From positions 203,745,231 through 203,809,230 of the forward strand of contig CM060912.1 in NCBI GenBank assembly GCA_030737875.1: 64,000 bases of DNA, in the 5' to 3' direction. The notes beneath the pieces were generated by a model, which was not told where the DNA came from, did no database searches, and worked only from the letters and a program-made list of their open reading frames with translations. Positions 47,950 to 57,972 of this stretch are shown one piece after another (positions within the stretch are counted from its first letter, which is position 1; every line of letters starts with the position of its first letter). The position numbers and the translations under genes were made by a program. The stretch comes from Allium sativum. Its lineage: Eukaryota; Streptophyta; Magnoliopsida; Asparagales; Amaryllidaceae.

Positions 47950-48722
47950 CAAGTCCGGACAATCTCTCTTCTAGTGGCCAGGTTTCTTGCAAATGTAGCA
48001 CTTCCTATCTCTTGACTTTATTTTCTTCTTCTTCTCCCCTTTCTCCATACCGGCTAATAAGCTTTCCGTACTTCTTCCTCCTCTACCTTCACGCAACCCC
48101 TTCATCTAATCCCTCAAGTCCTCAAACAGAAGACCTGCCTTTACATCATCTATTGTCAGTGTATCTCGGACATAGATAAGATTGTTAGCGAAACCTGTGT
48201 ATCGCTTCAGAAGAGAACACAAAAGAATCATTGCTATTTTCTCCTCATCCCCTTTCAAGTCAACGGTCTTCATCTTCATCATGAGATCATCTAAGAAGCT
48301 TAGACGTGCCTTCACTGAAGTACCCTCTCTCATCCATATGGTGAAAAACATCTTTAGCAAAATCAGACGGTTGGTTAGTGACTTCTTTAAATAGAGCTTC
48401 TCCGGCTTGGTCCAAATGTCCTTAGCAGTTATCTCACCACTAATCTCTAAAATGACATTTTCTCCCATTGCTAATTATAAAGTAGTAAATGCCCATCATT
48501 CCATCTCCTTTCTTTCCATGTCTGAAATATCATTCATCAAATCCTCGGGAGAAAACACCAGAGGATGAACATTATTCCTCTACATTGCCATTTCTTGAAG
48601 TCTTTATCCCCATTCCATATTTCTATTGCTAACTGAGATCCTGTTGCCATATATGTCCCTTTGACATATGGCCTTAATACAATTGCTGAATTTTCCTTAT
48701 CTCCTGCCATAATGCCTAACAC
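47950..48722 (-). pseudogene. Copia-type gag, unit 1
   Basis: Frames 48722-48537 and 48468-48106 together cover a Copia gag (UBN2-like) with KLYLKKSLTNRLILLKMFF and LSFLDDLMMKMKTVD. A CCHC knuckle follows (KCYICKKPGH), with TAG at 47971-47973 where Trp is usual. The same TAG is in all three units. The reading frame is shifted between the two N-terminal pieces. Confidence 0.78.
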
Positions 48723-49295
48723 ACTTTCTCAGTCAATCTCGTAGCTACGATACCAATTGTTGGAGAAAGGTTCCCAATAAACGCCTTAGGAGAAAACCCA
48801 ACCTTGCGTAAAAATAACTAGGAATCGATTGACGGTGAGGCTAAACAAACAACAGGTAGTCACTAGCAAAACAATCAGGATCAAGCAATAAAAGAAAGAA
48901 CACAAGAGATTTACAGTGATTACACTAACATCTTGTTAGTGTAAGTTCACTTAGGGAAAGGAGATTTTGTTTCTTTTCTAAATAGGAAATATTAAAAGAC
49001 TGATTATAGGGAGGAAGAAGAAGAAAAACAACTTTTATAGATAATCCATACATTTACCTAATAACTATCCTTATATAAGGATTAATTGTAACAACCCGAA
49101 TTTTAATAACATGTTAAAACCATAAATCAAGGCCGAATTAACTTTTAAAATAAGAATCAAGGGAAACGGGTCATGCCATTGCGTTCGTCTCGGAATTCTG
49201 GTTGAGATAGAGTCCGAGTTTGCGTAAAACGGATGTCGTATGAAGAAGATATGGACGAACGAAGTTAGGCAGAAAAATCAGAAACCGGACAGAAT

Positions 49296-49406
49296 GCACC
49301 GGCGCACTTGGGAAGTGCGCCAGAACAAAATTGCACTGGCGCACTTGGGAAGTGCGCCCATGCAAAGTTGCACTGGCGCACTTGGCAGGTGCGCCCAGGC
49401 CGGGCA
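49296..49406. repeat. Three 37-bp GC-rich hairpin repeats in E
   Basis: Three exact-period units. Units 1 and 2 each contain arms GGCGCACTT and AAGTGCGCC around loop GGG (49301-49321, 49338-49358). Unit 3 (49375-49395) keeps a 7-bp stem. They lie about 190-290 bases upstream of the TATA box. Confidence 0.9.
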
Positions 49407-49581
49407 GCAGGCCTGCACAGCTTTCTAGTTTGGCGCTGGCTAGCCTGGTCGGGTTCTGGTCGAATTTCTGAGCTCTGCTGTGTCACTAGGGCTAACTTTT
49501 CACTTTCTGATTGGCTTCTCTTGAGATGGATGGCCTTGATCAACTCTAGCTTCACCGATGGCTATAATTAAATTGAAATTC

Positions 49582-49588
49582 TATATAA
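49582..49588 (+). promoter_or_regulatory. TATA box of solo LTR E
   Basis: TATATAA within CTATATAAACAGCC, followed by a pyrimidine-rich start region near 49610. This would give about 0.5 kb U3 and about 2.9 kb transcribed LTR. Inferred. Confidence 0.6.
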
Positions 49589-49994
49589 ACAGCCTCCTAG
49601 CCTCATTTTCTTTACACCATTCTTCTCTAACCTTATGCTGCTCAAACTCTTGATGATCATGGCTTCTTCTTCTTCCTTTAAATTAAATTAAAAATAAAAC
49701 GCGAAGATTATTTCTTGAAGACTACGGATAGGAATTGGGGATTTGCTTCTACAATCAAAGCAAGATTCAGTGATTCAACAATTCAACGACAAAATTCTAG
49801 ACTTGACTTCTGCATTTAAATTTCTTAGACCACGATCTGTAAGTTCCAGTTACTTTTAGATAAAAACTATAAACTTAATATGGGCATGTTATAAATTGGA
49901 ATTGATTTATGTATGATTCATGTCTATTCTTGTTTTCTTCTTGGATCTTTACTATGGGGAATATTGCCTATGACGTTGAAACTATTGTTAATGA

Positions 49995-50122
49995 CATAAG
50001 ACTATGCCTATGCCTATGACTGTGAACATAAGACTATGCCTTTGCCTATGACTGTGAATATAAGACTATGCCTATGCCTATGACTGTGAACATAAGACTA
50101 TTGCCTATGACTATGACAAGAA
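49995..50122. repeat. 32-bp tandem repeat in E
   Basis: About four units of CATAAGACTATGCCTATG plus CCTATGACTGTGAA, starting at 49995, 50027, 50059 and 50091. Confidence 0.85.
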
Positions 50123-51079
50123 CAACTGTGACTAATCACCTATGATTCATGACCATTAGGTTATTGCCTAGAATTATGACTATGAAATTGGATCTAAGCT
50201 TGATTTTCTATTCAGACCTATTTTCTTTATTTGTCTTGATTTTGGGGACTTTCCTATTTAAGTTAGATCTATCCGTATTCTTGAATCTAGATTATTATTC
50301 AAACCTTTTCATGTTCATAATGTTATGCCCGCGATGTTTTAATCAATTTATTCAGTTAGGTCATGCCTTGGAAATAAGTTGATAATAGAGCAATGTTTAT
50401 TATGTTGATCTATGCATGTGGTTCTATTTTATCATCATGTTGAATTGGGAATTACTGAATAAGTCTATTCACATATATATGAACTTGGAGTATAACCCGT
50501 TATGACAAGTTGTGTAGTTTATCATGTTACGCAAGTTTTAGGTTGTGAAATCATATCACATATGTGACCAAATGTTAGATCTACTTGTTTATGTGTATAT
50601 GTTAAACCTATGTCATATTTCAAGTTCACACTTATTCATATGTTCGTGATTGATTGGCAAGTTCACATATATGTAAGTTGGTTTAGTCTATGTTACAAAT
50701 TCACATATATGTATGTTGATTTAATCTATGTTGCAAGTTCACACCTACGATGTTCATGTTGATTATTTTGCAAGTACACACCTATGGTGTTTATATGGAC
50801 TATGCCGAGAATGGCAAGTTTACACCTATGACATGTTTATGTTAATGAATCGCTTTATGCAAATTTGGTGTACGTTAAGTTAGGCTAAGTTTTTAGCCTA
50901 ATATTATATGTCAAAAATCATGCGGACGAAGATTAGGCTAAGATTGTTAGCCTAATATTTAGATGGGGTAACGTGGGGAAAAATTGGTAATTATAGGAAA
51001 CTTGGTATGAAACTCGCCTTGAAGCTTGACACGAACTTGACATGAAATTTGAACATGGACATGACACTAGAATGAACAT

Positions 51080-51300
51080 GAAAATGGCCAACTCAAGGTT
51101 GGGTTGAGTTTGCAGTGTAATTCTGTGTGGAACCGCCCGGCAAATCCAATTACTGCAAACAATAGGATCCAATGTGGGTAGTTGGTCATACCGCACTTGA
51201 AAACCCGAGGTCAGACTGAGTTGTGGTGTAAATCTGTCCGGAACCGCCTGACATATCCAGTGACCACAACAACAGGTCTGATGTGAGAGGTTGGGGTGCA
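51080..51300. repeat. Two-copy repeat of about 120 bp in E
   Basis: Both copies contain GGAACCGCC, a GTGTAA(T/A)TCTGT phrase and a CCAAT/CCAGT plus ACAACA or AACAATAGG tail, and both end in a GATGTGAG/AATGTGGG phrase. Confidence 0.6.
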
Positions 51301-51320
51301 TTAATGAATTAATGCCACAT

Positions 51321-51476
51321 GATAGGGTTAAGTCATGAACATGAAAGACAACACTTAACCAACTTGACACATGATTCGTAGGGTTAAGTCATGAACTTGA
51401 AGGACAACACTTAACCAACTTGACATGCTAGACTGATAGGGGTTAAGTCACGAATTTAAATGACAACACTTAACCT
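51321..51476. repeat. Three 56-58-bp units with inverted arms in E
   Basis: Each unit carries GGTTAAGT and, about 18 bases later, ACTTAACC, so each could fold to an 8-bp stem. Confidence 0.8.
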
Positions 51477-52110
51477 ATTGGATGGAAACCCTAGTTACGC
51501 AGTCCGTTTCAGCAGTAACCCACTAGATGTATCATGGTACCCTAGACCTAGGCAGGGTGGGGCACGATTACTGGGCCGATTGTAAGCGACCAGAACGACG
51601 GCTGTGTTGGTGCGCCAATGTAGGTTCAGGCGGGCTATGGTCGTGCATGTGGTCCGAAGTTGAAAAAGAAGGCATTTAACATCAGTAGGTTTATCTGTGC
51701 ATACTTGATTCGTGTCGGTGGTTGGCACCATAGGGCTTGATACGCCCTATGGTGGACCTAGCACAGGTGACTACATTCGTGATAGGGCCGTATGACATAG
51801 ACACACGACGAGCTAGAACTTGTAGGGAGCCGATTGACTAGTGGATCGTTTCGTTGGACCTAGAAATGGGTCATTTCATGATATTGGGCCAAGGGATCAT
51901 TTCATGATTAATATAAGACATGGGTTTGGGATTCTAGTACAGTTGATGCAGCGAACCTTGGATATGTGATGATATACTTGATTTATACTTGATTTATCAT
52001 GTTGTCTTAGTCTATCTTGACCATCTTGTCAACATCCTTATGTTTACTTTCAGTTTATACATGTCATGTTACCTTTACTTGTTTTTATGCTGAAAGTCAC
52101 TTGGACTTAC

Positions 52111-52125
52111 CAGTCTTTATGACTG
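52111..52125 (+). other. Conserved LTR hairpin, E copy
   Basis: CAGTC, loop TTTAT, GACTG, followed by ACCCG; 413 bases before the LTR end. Same position as in A-D. Confidence 0.7.
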
Positions 52126-53286
52126 ACCCGTTTTCTTTCGCATCTTTTTCTTCCGTTCCCCCCGGGTTCTCAGGGAGGAAACTCTAGCACTTAGCTTGGA
52201 TTTCGCTTGCTTTTGGATCAGCTCATGTACGGTTTGATCTTGAGCTATGCTATGGTTGCATTTCTGCTACCTTTGGGGAATTAAGCTACTTTTGATGTTT
52301 TAAGTTTATGCTTCTTTATTTATGCAAGACAGAATTTGTTGTAATGGAAAATAACGACCTTGGCTATTTGATGTAAAAGGTTTTGACTCTTTTTGAAAGT
52401 AACGAAATTTATCTTTTTCTTCCGCTGTTTTATTATGTTCTGTCTTGTAATATTTCTGTGTTTGTTTACCTCGATAACGCTCCTCCAAAACTAGTGCATT
52501 CCCTTTGTGAGTGACCCGAGCGGAGGTGGGGTGTTACATTAATACTTGGGTTGACGTAATTGATTTATGGTTATAAATAAATGCCTAATTAATTCTCCAA
52601 TTTATTTGCTTCTGATAAGATTCCTTGTTTATTAAACCAATCAGAGAATTAATTCCTTACTTTAATATCCCAAAGAAAAAACTTCTTCATATTCTTCCAT
52701 TTATGTAGGTAATTTATTGTCTTATCTAATTTTACAAAAGAGGCAATAAATTTTCTGATATCTTTCAAATCTTCTGTAGTTGGAAATATTATATTACTCA
52801 AATTAACAATATTTCGCAAATCTTCTCCAAATGGAAACATTGTATCACCATAATCAATAATATCTTCCAAATCTTCTGCAAATGGAAATATTATATCACG
52901 AAATCTAACAATCCACACCTTGATACCATATTTCCTGGAAAGCATACCAACTCCACCTACATTCCCTTACTCTAAGAATCTTCTCGAACAAGACACCATG
53001 GTTACTTCCCCCAATGAACTTTGGCATGGCCATCACCCATTGCACTTTGTCAACAAAATCCGGCAACGCCATCACCTGCTAACAAAGTGTTCAAAGTACC
53101 CCCTTCATGTAAGACCTATCATCCTTACCATGAAAACAAACGTTTCCATGAACCATCTCAACTCTCTCCCCACACCGTGCCACCGCATGGCACCTAGCAT
53201 TTTGATAAGCGATTCTAGCTCGAGCAATGCCCGAACTTAGCAGTCTGTAAAGACTTATGCATATTCACTGCTTTCTTCTTTGATCT

Positions 53287-53890
53287 CTAACCAACTTCAT
53301 ACGATCCCTTCTTCCGCTTCCCAAGCACATCCTTTTGGAAAAATCCCCCTTTGTTGAAGCTTTCCCCGTTGATCATATTCTGCTTGTGCAGAAAATCAAA
53401 GTCCTTTCTCGTATGCCTAACTTTAACATCTTTTCCACGAGAACTGTAGACTCCAACCCTTGACTCTCCAAGTACAGTTCTTCCCCTCAGGAGATACAAA
53501 TTATGGAACATATCTCCCTTCACTAATACAAATTCACCCTTAGAAACCCTTAGACTGTCCTTATCAACAGTCACTTCACATCTTTTGGATGCCAAATGCC
53601 CAGGAGATATTATTGACTTCCGAAGACCTGAAACATAACGGACATCTGTCTAAGTGCGTATTACCCCGTCATACATGCTAATCTGCACAGTACCTTCGCC
53701 TGTGACTCTATAACTAGCATCATTTCCCATAAGAATCAATTTCCCTCTATTTCTTTTAAAAGAACTAAAATAATTCTTATTAGGTGTCATATGAAAAGAC
53801 TTCCCCGTACCTAGCACCCAATGGTCTGATACATCTGACTCTACCGCTGTTAACAAGTCATCATACAAAAATTCCCCCGCCGCAACTGAT
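53287..53890 (-). pseudogene. Protease and pre-integrase remnant, unit 2
   Basis: The 53868-53650 frame has SDHWVLGTGKSFHMTPNKNY: the catalytic Asp of the protease is Gly here. The 53595-53287 frame carries MASKRCEVTVDKDSLRV, GDMFHNLYLLRGR and a degraded zinc-type segment ending VLGKRKKGS, then stops. Confidence 0.75.
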
Positions 53891-53919
53891 GAATTTCAAA
53901 CTTCAATTTTTTTCTTCAA

Positions 53920-54682
53920 GTCCAGACAATCTCTCTTCTAATGGCCAGGTTTCTTGCAAATGTAGCACTTCCTATCTCTTGACTTTATTTTCTTCTTCTC
54001 CTGTTTCTCCATACCGGCTAATAAGGCTTCCATACTACTTCCTCCTCTACCTTCACTCAACACCTTCGTCTGATCCTTCAAGTCCTCGATAGAAGACCTG
54101 CCTTCACATCATCTATTTTAGTGTATCTCGGGCATAGATAAGATTGTTAGCGAAACCTGTGTATCGCTCCAGAAGAGAACACAAAAGAATCTTTGCTATT
54201 TACTCCTCATCCACTTTCAAGTCAACAGTCTTCATCTTCATCATGAGATCATCGAAGAAGCTTAGACGTGCCTTCACTAAGTACCTTCTCTCATCCATAT
54301 GGCGAAAAACATCTTCAGCAAAATCAGACGGTTGGTTAGTGACTTCTTTAAATAGAGCTTTTCAAGCTAGGTCAAATGTCCTTAGCAGTGGTCTCACCAC
54401 TAATCTCTAAAATGATATTTTCTCCCATTGCTAATTGTAAAGTAGTAAATGCCAATCATTCCATCTCCTTCCTTTCCACGTCTTAATTATCATTCATCAA
54501 CTCCTCAGGAGAAAACAACACAGGATGAACATTATTCCTCTCCATTGCCATTTCTTGAAGTCTTTATCCCCATTCCATCTTTCTATTGCTAACTGAGATC
54601 TTGTTGCCATATATAACCCTTTGACATATGACCTTGATACAATTGCTGAACTCTCCTTATCTTCTGCCATAATGCCTAACAC
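53920..54682 (-). pseudogene. Copia-type gag, unit 2
   Basis: Collinear with unit 1, more broken. The MLGIMAEDKESSAIVSRSYV start and LAIERWNGDKDFKKWQWRG segment are readable. The knuckle again has TAG after Gly-His (53938-53940). Confidence 0.72.
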
Positions 54683-54717
54683 ACTTTCTTAGTCAACCTC
54701 GTAGCTACGATACCAAT

Positions 54718-55407
54718 TGTTGGAGAAAAGATTCCCAATAAACGCCTTAGGAGAAAACCCAACCTTGCGTAAAAACAACTAGGAACGGATTGATGGTGAG
54801 GCTAAACAAACAACAGGCAGTCACCAACAAAACAATCACGATCAAGCAAGAAAAGAAAGAACACAAGAGATTCACAGTGGTTACACTAACATCTTGTTAG
54901 TGTACGTTCACTTGGGAGGAGGAGATTTTATTACTTTTCTAAATAAGAAATATTAAAAGACCGATAATAGGGAGGAAGAAGAAATACAACTTTTAGAGAT
55001 AATCCATACATTTACCCAATAACTATCCTTATATAAGGATTAATACTTAGGTTGACGTAATTGATTTATGGTTATAAATAAATGCCTAATTAATTCTCCA
55101 ATTTAATTGCTCTTGATAAGATTCCTTGTTTAATAAACCAATCAGAGAATTAATTCCTTACTTCAATATCCCAAAGAAATAACTTCTTCATATTCTTCCA
55201 CTTATGTAGGTAATTTATTGTCTTATCTAATTTTACAAAAGAGGGATTAAATTTTCTGATATCTTTCAAATCTTCTGTAGTTGGAAATATTATATTACTC
55301 AAATTAACAATATTTCGCAAATCTTCTCTAAATGGAAACATTGTATCACCATAATCAATAATATCTTCCAAATCTTCTGCAAATGGAAAGATTGTATCAC
55401 AAAATCT
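54718..55407 (-). mobile_element. Copia-array LTR c, last bases lost
   Basis: Starts TGTTGGAGAAAAG. Its end runs CACAAAATCT and then directly into TTCCACGAGAAC of interior 3; the final AACA and about 0.5 kb of interior are missing. Confidence 0.82.
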
Positions 55408-55419
55408 TTTCCACGAGAA

Positions 55420-55800
55420 CTATAGACTCCAACCCTTGACTCTCCAAGTACAGTGCTTCCCCTCAGGAGATACAAATTATGAAACATATCTCCCTTCACT
55501 AATACAAATGCACCCTTAGAAACCCTCAGACTATCCTTATCAACAGTCACTTCGCATCTTTTGGATGCCAACTGCCCAAGAGATATCATTGACTTCCGAA
55601 GACCTGGAACATAACGGACACCTGTCTAGGTGCGTATTACCACTCTATAACTAGAATCATTTCCCATAAGGATCAGTTTCCCTCTTTTTCTTTTAAAATA
55701 ACTAAAATAATTATTATTAGGTGTCATATGAAAAGACCCCCACGTATCTAGCACCCAATGGTCCTATACATCTGATACTACCGCTATCAATAAGTCATCA
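55420..55800 (-). pseudogene. Protease and pre-integrase remnant, unit 3
   Basis: Contains QLASKRCEVTVDKDSLRVSK and GDMFHNLYLLRGS (55589-55420). The protease start region (about 55640-55800) is shifted and missing the part equivalent to 53655-53700 of unit 2. Confidence 0.7.
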
Positions 55801-56600
55801 TACAAAAATTCCTCCACAGCAACCGATGAATTTCCAACTTCAACTTTTTTTCTTGAAGTCCGGACAATCTCTCTTCTAATGGCATGGTTTCTTGAAAATG
55901 TAGCACTTCCCATCTCTTGACTTTATTTTCTTCTTCTTCTCCCCTTTCCTCCATAATAGCTAATAAGGCTTCCGTACTACTTCCTTCTCCGCCTTCACTC
56001 AACCCCTTCATCTGATCCCTCAAGTCCTCGGATAGAAGACTTGCCTTCGCATCATCTAATGTTAGTGTATCTCTGGCATAGATAAGTCTGTTAGCGAAAC
56101 CTATGCATCGTTCCAGAAGAGAACATAAAAGAATCAATGTTATTTGCTCCTCATCCACTTTCAAGTCAACAGTCTTCATCTTCATCATGAGATCATTGAA
56201 GAAGCTTAGATGTGCCTTCACTGAGGTACCCTCTCTAATCTGCATGGTAAAAAACGTCTTCAGCAAAATCAGACGATTAGTTAATGACTTCTTTAAATAG
56301 AGTTTTTCCAGCTTCGTCCAAATTTCCTTAGTAGTGGTCTCACCGCTATTCTCTGAAATGACATTTTCTCCCATTGCTAACTGTAAAGTAGTAAATGCCC
56401 ATCGTTCCATCTCCTTGCTTTCCACGTCTGAAATATCATCCGTCAACTCCTCAGGAGAAAACACCATAGGATAAACATTGTTCCTCTCCATTGACACTAC
56501 TTGAAGCTTTTATCCTCATTCCATCTTTCAGTTGCTAACTGAGATCATGTTGCCATATGTGTCCCTTTGACATATGGCCTTGATACAATTGCTGAATTCT
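55800..56600 (-). pseudogene. Copia-type gag, unit 3 (longest open frame)
   Basis: The frame 56497-55787 (236 codons) holds the whole UBN2-like region (ERWAFTTLQLAMGENVISEN, KLYLKKSLTNRLILLKTFF, LSFFNDLMMKMKTVDLKVDE). It then drifts out of the knuckle frame. In the knuckle frame one Cys is Phe, the residue before His is Cys, and TAG follows His at 55876-55878. Gag would form the particle; a start near MSMERNNVYPMVF is internal to the original gene. Confidence 0.8.
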
Positions 56601-56663
56601 CCTTATCTCCTTCCATGATGCCTAACAAACTTTTTCAATCAACCTCGTAGCTCCGGTACCAAT

Positions 56664-57359
56664 TGTTGGGAAAAGATTCCCAATAAACGCCTTGGGAATA
56701 AAACCCAACCTTGCATAAAAACAAACAGGAATGGATTGATGGTGAGGCGAAACAAACAACAGGTAGTCACTAGCAAAACAATCACGGATCAAGCAATAAA
56801 AGAAAGAACACAAGCGATTTACAGTGGTTACACTAACATCTTGTTAGTGTACATTCACTTGAGGAAAGGAGTTTTTATTACTTTTCTAAATAAGAAGATA
56901 TTACAAGACTGATAATAGGGAGGAAGAAGAAGAAATACAATTTTTAGAGATAATCCACACATTTACCTAATCCCTATCCTTATATAAGGATTAATACTTG
57001 GGGTTGAAGTAATTGATTTATGGTTATAAATCAATGCCTAATTAATTCTCCAATTTATTTTCTCCTGATAAATTCCTTGTTTAATTAACCAATTAGACAA
57101 TTAATTCCTTACTTCAATATCCCAAAGAAAAATTTTCTTTATATTCTTCCACTTATGTAGGTAATTTATTACTTTATCTAATTTTACAAAAGAGGCAATA
57201 ATTGTCTGATATCTTCCAAATCTTCTGCAGTTGAAAATATTGTATTACTTAAATTAACATTATTTCCCAAATTTCTCTAAATGGAAATATTGTATCACCT
57301 AATCAATAATATATTCCAAATCTTCTGCAAATGGAAATATTGTATCATGAAATCTAACA
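56664..57359 (-). mobile_element. Copia-array LTR d (696 bp)
   Basis: Starts TGTTGGGAAAAG and ends AATCTAACA, closing the array. Followed by TATAT. Confidence 0.85.
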
Positions 57360-57972
57360 TATATATTACTTAAATTTTAAGATAGGATCTTCATCCCATT
57401 GAAGCATACTCCCTAAAACAATGCGTTTCGAAATACTAGACGTTGGAAGTCTCCCTTTTTTGCTTTACAAAAACAAATGGTCATAGCCACGTTTCTTCAC
57501 CCTTCCTCGGTGATCTCCTATTTTAAGCAATTCAATTACTCATTTCCCAAAATTAACTTTATTTTTTCCCTTAGCCCTCTCTTTCCCTAAAAGTACGTCT
57601 TGCCCATATTAAATTCTTCTCCCCCTCTTTTAAACTTTCCTACAACAACTACTTCACCTTTCTTTACCAAGTGTCATTCCCTGGTTTGATTGAGGCCACT
57701 ACAAATATAGTTGCTGGCTTACTTGATAGTCCAGGCCATAAGTTCACCAGAAAACGACGACCGATTATCGGAGCGGCCACCAGTTATGCCGGTGCAATGG
57801 GACATTCATGGGGCACAAGGACTGTAAAAGGAAGATGGCAAAGCAAAGGCTTCATGTTGGGTATGCATGCATGTATCAAAGTGCACGATACTGTTTGCTA
57901 CAAATATAAATGCATGTATCCATGAATTTATATTTTACTGTATTTGTTAAGTGAATATTAGGCAAATGTCCT
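57360..57972. other. Unassigned DNA right of the Copia array
   Basis: An 84-codon frame at 57671-57925 (RPIIGAATSYAGAMGHSW in its middle) is GC-richer than its surroundings but matches nothing I recognise. It could be a remnant of a gene or transposon. Otherwise nothing visible. Confidence 0.4.

Larger units (their letters stand above)
46945..48757 (-). mobile_element. Copia-array interior 1
   Basis: A 1.8 kb interior. In minus-strand order: primer-like site TGGTATCGTAGC (close to the tRNA-Met complement), gag, protease, pre-integrase remnant, about 450 bases without frame (46945-47330), purine tract. Nothing resembling RT is present. Confidence 0.8.
49087..52538 (+). mobile_element. Element E: 3,452-bp solo LTR
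   Basis: Runs from TGTAACAACCCG to GGGTGTTACA, flanked by TTAAT on both sides (49082-49086 and 52539-52543). No internal region, primer site or second LTR, so it is best read as a solo LTR left by recombination. Plus orientation is supported by a TATA box (49582-49588), the conserved hairpin near the right end (52111-52125) and the TGTAAC start shared with B, C and D. It has several internal tandem repeats. No coding frame looks real. Confidence 0.85.
48758..52910 (-). mobile_element. Copia-array LTR b, split by solo LTR E
   Basis: Bounds TGTTGGAGAAAGG and AATCTAACA. Taking out E and one TTAAT gives 696 bp, exactly the length of LTRs a and d. Confidence 0.85.
52911..54717 (-). mobile_element. 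Copia-array interior 2
   Basis: 1.8 kb, collinear with interior 1 throughout. Primer-like site TGGTATCGTAGC next to LTR c. Confidence 0.8.
55408..56663 (-). mobile_element. Copia-array interior 3, deleted
   Basis: Lacks the part equivalent to about 46945-47460 of interior 1. The junction shares ATCTT with both parental sites, fitting a microhomology deletion. The primer-like site next to LTR d is TGGTACCGGAGC. Confidence 0.8.
46249..57359 (-). mobile_element. Tandem array of a gag-protease-only Copia-like element
   Basis: Four LTRs (46249-46944, 48758-52910 with an insertion, 54718-55407, 56664-57359) alternate with three interiors (46945-48757, 52911-54717, 55408-56663). All point the same way (minus). 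Each interior has a primer-like site at one end, gag with a CCHC knuckle, protease and a partial pre-integrase region, then non-coding sequence and a purine tract; integrase, RT and RNase H are absent. The outer flanks TATCT (46244-46248) and TATAT (57360-57364) are nearly a duplication, as if the array grew inside a single insertion. Confidence 0.85.

Noticed and set aside
49087..52538. E as a complete non-autonomous element rather than a solo LTR
   Set aside because: No internal direct repeat of its ends, no primer site and no polypurine tract were found, while the TTAAT duplication directly flanks TG and CA.
57671..57925. Possible host exon
   Set aside because: Eighty-four codons with no recognised domain and no visible splice partner; kept only as a note in the unassigned region.
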